Assembly (NCBI GenBank): GCA_030950395.1
Contig: JAUZRP010000043.1
Coordinates: 28,674 to 92,673, forward strand
DNA: 64,000 nt
Source of the DNA: Desulfonauticus sp.
GTDB taxonomy: Bacteria > Desulfobacterota > Desulfovibrionia > Desulfovibrionales > Desulfonatronovibrionaceae
Direction: 5' to 3'
Shown here: positions 54,182-61,083 of the stretch, in pieces
How positions within the stretch are numbered: the first letter of the stretch is position 1
Layout of the letters: each line of letters starts with the position of its first letter
Program-made: the position numbers and the translations under genes
The notes under the pieces: generated by a model
Databases searched by the model: none
What the model was told of the DNA's origin: nothing
Seen by the model: the letters and a program-made list of their open reading frames with translations, nothing else

Positions 54182-54727
54182 ATGGTAAAATATAAGACTA
54201 ATACCCAAAAAGTTTTAGAGGCATTAATTTACATAGCAGAGAAAAACCCAGGAATAAGTTTTCATAGTCTTTTAAAGATGTTATTCTATGCGGAGAAATA
54301 TCATCTTCAAAGATATGGGAGACCAATATGTGGGGATGTATATATCAAGATGCCTTATGGACCAGTAGGTTCTTTTGCGTATGATATTCTTAAAAGAAGT
54401 GATTTTCTTCCTGAAGGTGTTTTAAAAGAGATAGATGGTTCTCTGGAAATTAGAAGAAGAGCAGGTATTCCTTCAGTATCTGCCAGGCGAAAGGCAGATC
54501 TTGATCGGTTTTCAGAAACAGACTTAGAATGCTTAAATGAAGCGATAAATAGATGTAAAGAAAGTGATTTTAAATCTCTAACTCAAACGGTTCATAAAGA
54601 AAAGGCCTGGCAGAAAGCTGATATGTATTGTGAGATGGACTATGAGCTTTTCATAGATGAAGCCCTTCCTGATCGTGAAGAATTAATATCTTATTTAAGA
54701 GAAACGGCACAAACATCTGTCCTATAA
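54182..54727 (+). CDS. Panacea-domain (DUF4065, SocA-like) antitoxin
   Basis: The 181-residue protein has the family pattern: VLEALIYIAEKNPGISFHSLLKMLFYAEKYHLQRYGRPICGDVYIKMPYGPVGSFAYDIL and later DFKSLTQTVHKEKAWQKAD. Panacea-domain proteins are antitoxins paired with many different toxins in adjacent genes. The next gene starts 6 nt downstream, the expected place for its toxin. The ATG has weak AGAGAG upstream. Confidence 0.85.
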   Translation: MVKYKTNTQKVLEALIYIAEKNPGISFHSLLKMLFYAEKYHLQRYGRPICGDVYIKMPYGPVGSFAYDILKRSDFLPEGVLKEIDGSLEIRRRAGIPSVSARRKADLDRFSETDLECLNEAINRCKESDFKSLTQTVHKEKAWQKADMYCEMDYELFIDEALPDREELISYLRETAQTSVL

Positions 54728-54733
54728 TTTTTT

Positions 54734-55129
54734 ATGTATTTATTAAAGCCTGGTGATATTATTTTGGTCCTTAGCAAATATTTAGATGGGATTGAACATA
54801 ATAAATTTGCAATCTGTGTTGCTCCTGACTACTTTTTCTTTTTTTACATTAATTCCAAGCCATGGAATAAAGCTAGGGATGCCCAAGTTGAGGTTTTTGG
54901 AAAATTAGAAATATCCTGTTTAAAACATACCTCATATATTGATACATCCGTCATTCAAGAACTACCTGAAAATGCTATAAGAGAAGCAATTCAATCAAGA
55001 AAAGTATGGAAAGCTCCTTTAAGTGTTTGTAAACGTATTAAAGAAGTAGTTCAAGAAAGCAAATATTTATCCCCCCGACACAAAAAAATTATTTTGGATT
55101 CTCTCAGTAGAAGAATTAATAATTACTAA
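54734..55129 (+). CDS. Putative toxin partner of the Panacea antitoxin, unknown family
   Basis: The 131-residue protein starts MYLLKPGDIILVLSKYLDGIEHNKFAICV and has two predicted strands early. The LKPGDIILV opening is reminiscent of the SH3-like barrel of PemK/MazF toxins, but the rest (FFFFYINSKPWNKARDAQVEVFG, and a basic helical end) does not match a family I know. The 6-nt spacing after the Panacea gene implies cotranscription. Its toxin role is inferred from position alone. The 3' end overlaps the convergent RHH gene by 14 nt. Confidence 0.5.
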   Translation: MYLLKPGDIILVLSKYLDGIEHNKFAICVAPDYFFFFYINSKPWNKARDAQVEVFGKLEISCLKHTSYIDTSVIQELPENAIREAIQSRKVWKAPLSVCKRIKEVVQESKYLSPRHKKIILDSLSRRINNY

Positions 55130-55337
55130 ATACTTTCTTCAAATATTCGTCGTGATTTTCGGATAAATCCGTAACACCAGAATAAAAACGTCCTGCTGCC
55201 TTAATTGCTTTTTGGGTCTTTAAAAAATCATCTATTGCTTGCTTAATAATTTCTTTAAATGAAATATTTTTGGCCTCTGCTAATTGTTCTAATAATTCCC
55301 TCTGTCTTTCCGTTAATTGTATTTGTGTAATAACCAT
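55116..55337 (-). CDS. Ribbon-helix-helix (CopG/VapB-like) antitoxin, solitary
   Basis: The 73-residue protein starts MVITQIQLTERQRELLEQLAEAKNISFKEIIKQAIDDFL, a ribbon-helix-helix DNA-binding fold. It ends AAGRFYSGVTDLSENHDEYLKKVF, a tail typical of VapB-type antitoxins that insert into a PIN toxin. No PIN-domain gene follows it; downstream is the antisense of the Panacea partner. It may regulate or neutralise a toxin elsewhere. Confidence 0.8.
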   Translation of the reverse strand: MVITQIQLTERQRELLEQLAEAKNISFKEIIKQAIDDFLKTQKAIKAAGRFYSGVTDLSENHDEYLKKVFSNY

Positions 55338-55435
55338 ACATCCCCCCCCTATTTTTTATAATTATTATTCCTTCCAATGAAATAAGCAAGTGTTTTTGTT
55401 TATTATTGAAAACAAAAAACAGGAGGTAAAAAGCA

Positions 55436-56314
55436 ATGAGAAAAATAATAATTGATCCAGGTTATTCCAGCGTTAAATTTGCCGTTTTAAACGGCAAGAA
55501 GGCAAAGGTGAAAAGGGAAAGGACAGTATTGGCACAGTTGCCGTCCTGGGGAGTTAGTTTTGATACTCTTGGAGTTGGAAATAACGGCAAGGAAGGAATG
55601 GAGTGGCAGGGGAAGAGATGGCTGGTAGGACCACCTGCGCTGAATGGCCTACAATTGCAGGTTGGAAAGAAAGAATTGTTTTATATTGTTCTACCTCTTT
55701 ATTTGCAGAAGTTAGAAGCAGCAGAAAAAGCAGAAGAGGTGATTGTTTGTGTGTCCCTGGCAGATTGGGACGTAACAAAGATTTTGCAACAAGAAGTTCT
55801 TGTCCAGGTTCATCCTGCACTGCCAGCAAAAACAAAGTTCCTTCCTCAAGGGTTGGGGATCTGGTTACAGGCGGGAAGACCGAAAGACTGTATTGTGCTG
55901 GATATTGGATTTAACACAGTTGACGTGTTGCCTTTCCAAAATGGAAAGCCTCAAAAATCCCTTGCTTTTTCTATTAGTGGAGCTGGCCTAGTTTCTTTCC
56001 TCTCATTGGCAAGGCGAGATGACCCCAGGGAGATCGCAAAGGCTCTGGAAAATGGAGATGAAGAAATGGAAAAGATCTTAAAACAACATTACCTTACTTG
56101 GCTAGAAGAAAAGTTAAACGTCAGACAGGAATGGCAGGAGATTAAAGAACTACCCAGAATGTACGGCGGCGGTGGAGCATATTTCGTGGAAGGAAAAAAA
56201 GTAAAAAAAGTAAAGAACCCAGAGCTGGCGAATGTTCAAGGGATAGTTGTTTATTTTTTAAAAGGAGGTGTAAAAAATGAAAAAGATTATGCAACAACAA
56301 AACACCCAATATAA
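55436..56314 (+). CDS. Actin-like (ParM/Alp) plasmid segregation ATPase
   Basis: The 292-residue protein has the actin-fold phosphate loops: IIIDPGYSSVKFAV (phosphate 1, residues 4-17), CIVLDIGFNTVDVLPF (phosphate 2, 152-167) and RMYGGGGAYF (adenosine motif, ~246-255). It is shorter than ParM (320). Actin-like proteins push plasmid copies apart with a DNA-binding adaptor and a centromere. AGGAGG precedes the ATG. Its presence on an element integrated at a tRNA/tmRNA end suggests a plasmid-like phase. Confidence 0.8.
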   Translation: MRKIIIDPGYSSVKFAVLNGKKAKVKRERTVLAQLPSWGVSFDTLGVGNNGKEGMEWQGKRWLVGPPALNGLQLQVGKKELFYIVLPLYLQKLEAAEKAEEVIVCVSLADWDVTKILQQEVLVQVHPALPAKTKFLPQGLGIWLQAGRPKDCIVLDIGFNTVDVLPFQNGKPQKSLAFSISGAGLVSFLSLARRDDPREIAKALENGDEEMEKILKQHYLTWLEEKLNVRQEWQEIKELPRMYGGGGAYFVEGKKVKKVKNPELANVQGIVVYFLKGGVKNEKDYATTKHPI

Positions 56315-56492
56315 CCCTGTGTTTGCCCTTAGCCCTGAAAAAAAACAAATAGAGTTTTTGGCATATGTTAAAGATGTTAGAGAAGAAAGAGATATCCTTT
56401 CTCGTGCGATTGCATTTTGCGTCGCGAATAATATTCCCCTTATTACAGACGACATAGACATATTTTCTGCTTATGGGGAGTGGGAGGTGTAA
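56277..56492 (+). CDS. Small unknown protein overlapping the actin-like gene
   Basis: The 71-residue protein starts MKKIMQQQNTQYNPVFALSP and ends DDIDIFSAYGEWEV. AAAGGAGGTG 5 nt before its ATG is strong, although it lies inside the actin-like gene (38-nt overlap, different frame). The middle looks helical. No family is recognised. Confidence 0.6.
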   Translation: MKKIMQQQNTQYNPVFALSPEKKQIEFLAYVKDVREERDILSRAIAFCVANNIPLITDDIDIFSAYGEWEV

Positions 56493-56493
56493 A

Positions 56494-56691
56494 ATGATAT
56501 ATGGCTTTGTTCCTGTAAATTTCACGGAGAGAGAGATGGAGGAATTCTATTATTTTCTGGAAGGTCTATATCAGAAAGAAGAAGAAAACGAACCTGAAAA
56601 AATAAAAAAAAATAATAGAATATTGTGCCGATCATGGATTGTGTTTCAAGCTCCTAGGGGGAGATATTTCTGTGTACACATATATAAATGA
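56494..56691 (+). CDS. Small unknown protein
   Basis: The ATG at 56494 (MIYGFVPVNFTEREMEEFYYF) follows GGGAGGTG by 4 nt and starts 1 nt after the previous stop, giving 65 residues. It is acidic and then basic (KIKKNNRILCRSW), with mixed strand-like end (GRYFCVHIYK). Unknown, but ribosome site and packing mark it as real. Confidence 0.55.
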   Translation: MIYGFVPVNFTEREMEEFYYFLEGLYQKEEENEPEKIKKNNRILCRSWIVFQAPRGRYFCVHIYK

Positions 56692-56744
56692 ATTTGAGGG
56701 GGATATCATCCCTATTCTCTAGATTCTCTAGTAAGGGGGAAAAA

Positions 56745-56954
56745 ATGAAAAAAAGAAGAATAAAAATAAACATGGAAGGTTTCCCATCCTGGTTTGAGCA
56801 CCTTAGCCCTAGAGCTAGAGGAGAGTTGTTCCGGAAAGTTGTGCTAGAGATGTTCGGGGACGGAGAAGAAGGGCTAAGGAAGGCAATCTACCTGCTCGAG
56901 AAAAAGAGACAGCTAAATGATGAAACAGATGATGAAGATGATTTGGACTGGTAG
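56745..56954 (+). CDS. Small RHH-like protein, candidate ParR-type adaptor
   Basis: The ATG at 56745 follows AAGGGGGAAAAA and gives 69 residues: KKRRIKINMEGFPSWFEHLSPRARGELFRKVVLEMFGDGEEGL..., ending in an acidic tail (DDEDDLDW). A basic strand followed by two helices is compatible with a ribbon-helix-helix fold, and an acidic tail can contact an actin-like filament. This makes it the best candidate for the adaptor of the actin-like protein, by inference only. Confidence 0.55.
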   Translation: MKKRRIKINMEGFPSWFEHLSPRARGELFRKVVLEMFGDGEEGLRKAIYLLEKKRQLNDETDDEDDLDW

Positions 56955-56991
56955 GTAGGTTCTTTTTGTCCCTTTAGTTCTTATTCGGTTA

Positions 56992-57026
56992 AGGATGTAG
57001 GTAAGTAACCTACATCCTTTTTTTTT
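56992..57026 (+). terminator. Terminator after the segregation cassette
   Basis: GGATGTAGGT pairs with ACCTACATCC around AAGTA and is followed by eight T. It closes the run starting at the actin-like gene. Confidence 0.9.
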
Positions 57027-57069
57027 AAAATACTTTCTTTACTTTTATTTTTTTCTTTACACACCACCG

Positions 57070-57087
57070 CAACTACGTTGCCCCTAC
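57070..57087. repeat. Arm of a GTAGGGG-type palindrome within the element
   Basis: GCAAC-TAC-GTTGC followed by CCCTAC is the right-hand half of the chromosomal palindrome family. It shows the repeat can reside within the mobile element too. Confidence 0.45.
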
Positions 57088-57138
57088 TGAGACGGTGTTA
57101 ATGGTTGGCAGTAGGGGAAGAGAAGGGGATTTAATAGA

Positions 57139-57247
57139 TGTGTAATTTGTGTGTAAGCATACATTTTTAAGTGTGTAATTTGTGTGTAGGTTTTTGTTAT
57201 ATTTTTAGGAGTGGTAAGGGTTTTTATAGGTGTGTAATAATTACACA
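57139..57247. promoter_or_regulatory. TGTGTAAT repeats upstream of the relaxosome-type gene; operator or oriT candidate
   Basis: TGTGTAATTTGTGTGTA occurs identically at 57,139-57,155 and 57,172-57,188 (33-bp period). TGTGTAATAATTACACA, a 17-bp perfect palindrome, lies at 57,231-57,247, 22 nt before the ribbon-helix-helix gene. Such sites suit binding by that protein, for autoregulation and for an origin of transfer next to relaxosome genes. Confidence 0.65.
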
Positions 57248-57268
57248 TTAAATCAAAGGAGAAAAACC

Positions 57269-57736
57269 ATGAAAAAAAGACAAAATGTAATGTTGGAAGA
57301 AGATTTATTTAGGGCATTAAAGTCCCGATCGGAACGGACAGGACAGAGTATTTCCCACATTGTCAGGCAGGCAGTGGAGAATTATCTCTGGCTATCGGAG
57401 AAGGAAGCGGAGCTGACCAGGGCAGGAAAACTGATTGACCAGCTGAGGGAAGAGTTCCAGGAGCAAAGGGAAGAGCTGGAGCAAATCAAGGAAAGGATGG
57501 AACAGCTGGAAGAATGGCAACGGAGAAATCTTTTCTGGACTGCATTACTCACCGAGTTAGTCAAGACAAAACTTTTCACTCAGTATTTTAACAAGATAGA
57601 TGATCAGCTATACAAGCAATTCAAAAATACTTGGAGAAAACTGCATGAAGTAGCAGATTGGAGAGTTGAGAAATTGACCAAGCAGAAAGTGTGGGATGGG
57701 ACATTTGATCCTATTGAATCCCCACCAATTAAATAG
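57269..57736 (+). CDS. Ribbon-helix-helix protein with coiled coil, relaxosome accessory candidate
   Basis: The ATG at 57269 follows AAAGGAG and gives 155 residues. The start KKRQNVMLEEDLFRALKSRSERTGQSISHIVRQAVENYL is a ribbon-helix-helix fold. Residues ~50-90 are a coiled coil (EAELTRAGKLIDQLREEFQEQREELEQIKERMEQLEEW). Short DNA-binding RHH proteins just before a coupling protein and relaxase are usually TraY/MobC-like accessory factors at oriT. Confidence 0.75.
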   Translation: MKKRQNVMLEEDLFRALKSRSERTGQSISHIVRQAVENYLWLSEKEAELTRAGKLIDQLREEFQEQREELEQIKERMEQLEEWQRRNLFWTALLTELVKTKLFTQYFNKIDDQLYKQFKNTWRKLHEVADWRVEKLTKQKVWDGTFDPIESPPIK

Positions 57737-57754
57737 AAAACAAGGAGGTGACAA

Positions 57755-59677
57755 ATGAACAACAAGGTAAAAACCTATGAAGGATTCGAGGTTTGGACGC
57801 ATGCGGTCCAAATGAGAGTAAAAATGTTGCTAATTTTATTTGTTTTAACTATTTCCCTTTCCATCGCAATTTATGTTCCGTTTTTTGGACTGGCTAAGAA
57901 AAACAGGGACGGCTGGTATGTGTCTTTTTATCACTATCTTGGCTGCCTTTACTGCGCATTTTCGATGCGCACTTATCCTGTTCCGATTGCTATTCATAGT
58001 TCAGACGGGCGCACTATCCCAGAGATAAACGCCGATACTGCCTGTCATTATCCCGTTGTTGTTAATTATGTGCGAGCTTTTCTTATTCAACAGGGCTGGA
58101 TCTTTTTGAAAATCTTGGCGGGAGTGACAGCGATAATGATTTTTTTGACCGTCAAGATTTTTAGAAAAAGGGCTAAAAAATTGAGAGAGGAAGAGTTAAA
58201 ACGGGGATTGCGGCTTGCAACACCGAAGGAGATAGAGGAAAAGCTTAAAAAGGACAAGCCGTATTTGTTGCCTATATCCCAGAAAATACATATCCCTCAA
58301 AAGCATGTGTGCAAACATGTTTTTGTCATGGGTGCCACAGGATCGGGTAAATCCACTTTGCTTTGTCAACAAATCGCCATAGCGAGAGAGAAAGGTGTTA
58401 AAAATGTGATAATGGACCCAAAAGGTGAGTTTGTTTCAAAGTTTTTTGTCAAGGATCAGGATATTATTTTTAATCCCTTTGATCGGAGAGGGAAGATATG
58501 GGACATCATGAAGGACATAAAGGGCGAGGTAAGCGCCAGGGCTTTTGCTGCGAGCTTTATCAGTCCCCCACCTTCAGCGGGAGATGCGATGTTTTTCTAC
58601 CAGGCCGCTCGGGCGCTCCTGACTGGCATACTAGTTGTTGCCCAAAACATCGAGGAGGTGGTGGAGTATATATATACATCTACTCCTTCCCTAGCGGAAT
58701 TTCTGGCAAGGAATCAGGAAAAGGCTGCTAGAGAGGCAGCAATATACCTGGGAGACGGAACGAGCAAGCAAGCGCTGGGCGTGCACGCAACGTTGATGGA
58801 GACAGCTTATGCTTTACGTTACCTGTCGAAAAAGAAAAAGAAAGAGACTTTTACGATCAAAGATTTTATTCAAACTGAAAAAGGGAGTTTATTTTTGTCT
58901 TTAATCCCCAAGTATGCTAAAATATGTCAGCCACTTTATGCTGGATTCATAAATTTATTATGTTTGCAGCTATTATCTTTAGCAGATACAAAAGAAATAC
59001 GCTGTCTATTGTTTATGGATGAGTTTGCCAGCCTGCCGAAACTAGAAATGATTCCAAGATTGTTGCGAGAAGCAAGATCAAAGGGAGTAGGAGTTATCCT
59101 TGCGATGCAAGACTTTTCAGAGATAGACAAAAGATACGGCAGGACGGCCAGGAGCACGTTTTTTGGGAATTGTTTCACAAGGATTATTTTGCGGCTATCC
59201 GATCCAGACACTACCCAGTGGATTAGTCAGGCCATGGGGGAGGCGGAGATAGAGGAAGCGACGGATTCATTCTTGCTTGGAGTTGAGGATCACAGGGATG
59301 GACTAAGTATCTCCAGAAGAAGCCAGGTTAAGCAGGTATTACTTCCTTCAGAATTAACGGCTTTAGAAGATCTGGCCCTAATCGCCAGAATAGGTCATTT
59401 GCCACCATTCCGAGACAAGGTCGCCAAGAAATTTTACGATCCAATCCAGGATTCGTTCCAGGAAAAGAGGATGGAAGGAGACGGAGACAAGCCAGAAGGG
59501 AAGGAATCAATTAAAAAAGTTGAAAAGGAGACTCCAGCTGAACAGTCCGAAGAACAGCAGACCGTTCAACCAGAGCCAGAGACGAAAGCTATTTGTCAGA
59601 AGAAGGAGCAACCGAGAGCTGATGAGGGAGAGAGTGTTGAGACGGAGAAGGAAGAGAAAGTGATAATGTTTGATTAG
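57755..59677 (+). CDS. Type IV coupling protein (VirD4/TraD/TrwB-like)
   Basis: The 640-residue membrane ATPase has two N-terminal spans (24-46 and 117-135) with a cysteine-containing periplasmic loop. Walker A is VMGATGSGKSTLL (191-203), followed by MDPKGEFVSKF. Later are LLFMDEFASLPKLEMIPRLLREARSKGVGVILAMQDFSEI and IILRLSDPDTTQWISQAMG. The C-terminal ~80 residues are a glutamate/lysine-rich low-complexity tail. It brings relaxase-DNA to the mating channel. AGGAGGTG precedes the ATG; the gene follows the RHH gene by 18 nt. Its 3' end overlaps an antisense gene by 89 nt. Confidence 0.93.
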   Translation: MNNKVKTYEGFEVWTHAVQMRVKMLLILFVLTISLSIAIYVPFFGLAKKNRDGWYVSFYHYLGCLYCAFSMRTYPVPIAIHSSDGRTIPEINADTACHYPVVVNYVRAFLIQQGWIFLKILAGVTAIMIFLTVKIFRKRAKKLREEELKRGLRLATPKEIEEKLKKDKPYLLPISQKIHIPQKHVCKHVFVMGATGSGKSTLLCQQIAIAREKGVKNVIMDPKGEFVSKFFVKDQDIIFNPFDRRGKIWDIMKDIKGEVSARAFAASFISPPPSAGDAMFFYQAARALLTGILVVAQNIEEVVEYIYTSTPSLAEFLARNQEKAAREAAIYLGDGTSKQALGVHATLMETAYALRYLSKKKKKETFTIKDFIQTEKGSLFLSLIPKYAKICQPLYAGFINLLCLQLLSLADTKEIRCLLFMDEFASLPKLEMIPRLLREARSKGVGVILAMQDFSEIDKRYGRTARSTFFGNCFTRIILRLSDPDTTQWISQAMGEAEIEEATDSFLLGVEDHRDGLSISRRSQVKQVLLPSELTALEDLALIARIGHLPPFRDKVAKKFYDPIQDSFQEKRMEGDGDKPEGKESIKKVEKETPAEQSEEQQTVQPEPETKAICQKKEQPRADEGESVETEKEEKVIMFD

Positions 59678-59966
59678 TTGAATTTTCCAGTTCATCCAGG
59701 GCATTTTTTAATCCTTGGGTGAACTGGACGTCAAAATTTTTCCAGTTTTGATCCTGCCACATCTTATCCACTTCTTTTTCCTGCTTTGTTAGCCAATTAT
59801 CTTTTTCCAATGTGCCGTTCTCCCAAGCCGACTGGAATTGTTTCTCAAACCTAACGTTTTCCGTTTCGAAATCTCGCGACATTTTTTGGTTCTCTGTCCA
59901 GAAAATTATGACTGCAATAAAAAATAAAGGGGCAGTAAAAGCGATTAATCTTAATAAATTATTCAT
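59589..59966 (-). CDS. Small membrane-anchored protein, antisense to the coupling-protein 3' end
   Basis: The ATG at 59966 follows AAAGGAGG by 5 nt and gives 125 residues. An N-terminal anchor (LLRLIAFTAPLFFIAVIIFW, about 4-23) is followed by a hydrophilic, aromatic-rich helical region (MWQDQNWKNFDVQFTQGLKNAL) and a serine/proline tail. The function is unknown. Size, single anchor and place between the coupling protein and relaxase would suit an entry-exclusion or surface protein. Confidence 0.6.
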   Translation of the reverse strand: MNNLLRLIAFTAPLFFIAVIIFWTENQKMSRDFETENVRFEKQFQSAWENGTLEKDNWLTKQEKEVDKMWQDQNWKNFDVQFTQGLKNALDELENSTNQTLSLSLPSPSQHSLPHQLSVAPSSDK

Positions 59967-59970
59967 TGTC

Positions 59971-60024
59971 ACCTCCTTTTTGTTATATTATAAAAGTTAT
60001 ATTGTAATAACAAAAAAAGGAGGT
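59971..60024. promoter_or_regulatory. Divergent promoter region with large inverted repeat
   Basis: ACCTCCTTTTTGTTAT (59,971-59,986) and ATAACAAAAAAAGGAGGT (60,007-60,024) are inverted. Both ends contain a ribosome site for opposite genes, and the arms include TTGTTAT. The centre has TATTATAAAAG. One regulator could control both directions. Confidence 0.65.
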
Positions 60025-60031
60025 AAAAAAA

Positions 60032-61063
60032 ATGAGAAAATCTTTATTTTTTTTACTATTTTTTCTTATTTTTTCAAATGTTGCAATAGCAGGCATAACA
60101 GCGGATGTAGGGAAAAGAAAAGATATGCAGAATATGAAAGAAAAAACACAAATGGTGGAGAAAAATAAACAACAGAGACAAGCGAAGACAAAGCGAGAAG
60201 AACAAAGACGGGAACAAACGATTAGGGAGGCAATACAGAAAATAGCTAGACAAGCACTCTCTGCCAGGGAAAATACGCAAATGAAAATAACGATATCCGT
60301 TCCGGAACTTTTTTATCCTATTATTGCGGAGCTGGAGAAGGAAAAGGAACCTTTTAGCGTTTGCAAACTTGTCACATTTCCGCCTACACTCGAGGAAGTT
60401 GGGATTGCCTTTGAACATGATGGCGTGATCGATTTAACACTAAAGCAGTATCTTGAAAGTAAAGCGGTTGGGGATGGAATTGTTTCGCTGGATGAAGAAG
60501 GAGTAAAAGAAATAACTAACTGTGCGCTAGATTATTCTCTAATTTTAGGATCGGCCATAATAAAACTAAATAAACTGTATAATAAATCTAACATACAAAG
60601 TTGGCTTGGAGTTAAAGATTTAAAGAAGTATGCAAGAATAGCTATTTTAAATTCCATTGAGAAGCCAGAAGAGGGTGTGAAAGAGACAATTGACATAGCT
60701 AAAAAAGCGTTTTCTTTTCCCTGCCGATTGTGGAAAAATATAGATACACTTCAATGTGGCGGCGTAACTTTAGTGCTGCATCCGAATTTCCAAATTTCTC
60801 TTGGAAGGCAAATACTATACGGAGATCGTTTTTTGTTTAATAGTGAGTGGACAGTATCTACTGCCTTTTCTCTAGATCAGACATGGGAAAAAATTAAGAC
60901 AATTGCAAAAGATGATGCAAAAATAAGAAGTTGGGCAAAAACGATAGAAAAAATGGAAGCAGAAGGGGAGATAAAAAAAGCAGCGTTGACAAAGAAGCAT
61001 GTGATACAAATGATCGCTGAAGGGAGGTATGGAGTTAATTTGAATCCTTTTAATTTTCGTTAA
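60032..61063 (+). CDS. Exported unknown protein between coupling protein and relaxase
   Basis: The 343-residue protein has a clear signal peptide (MRKSLFFLLFFLIFSNVAIA, cleavage near AIA-G). A basic coiled-coil stretch (KRKDMQNMKEKTQ...KREEQRREQTIREA, 28-75) follows, then a mixed domain with three cysteines (SVCKLVTF, ITNCALDY, FPCRLW/LQCGG). I recognise no family. Its position suggests a periplasmic or envelope role in transfer. AGGAGG lies 8 nt before the ATG. Confidence 0.7.
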   Translation: MRKSLFFLLFFLIFSNVAIAGITADVGKRKDMQNMKEKTQMVEKNKQQRQAKTKREEQRREQTIREAIQKIARQALSARENTQMKITISVPELFYPIIAELEKEKEPFSVCKLVTFPPTLEEVGIAFEHDGVIDLTLKQYLESKAVGDGIVSLDEEGVKEITNCALDYSLILGSAIIKLNKLYNKSNIQSWLGVKDLKKYARIAILNSIEKPEEGVKETIDIAKKAFSFPCRLWKNIDTLQCGGVTLVLHPNFQISLGRQILYGDRFLFNSEWTVSTAFSLDQTWEKIKTIAKDDAKIRSWAKTIEKMEAEGEIKKAALTKKHVIQMIAEGRYGVNLNPFNFR

Positions 61064-61083
61064 AAAAAGGAAAGGAGAGGTAA

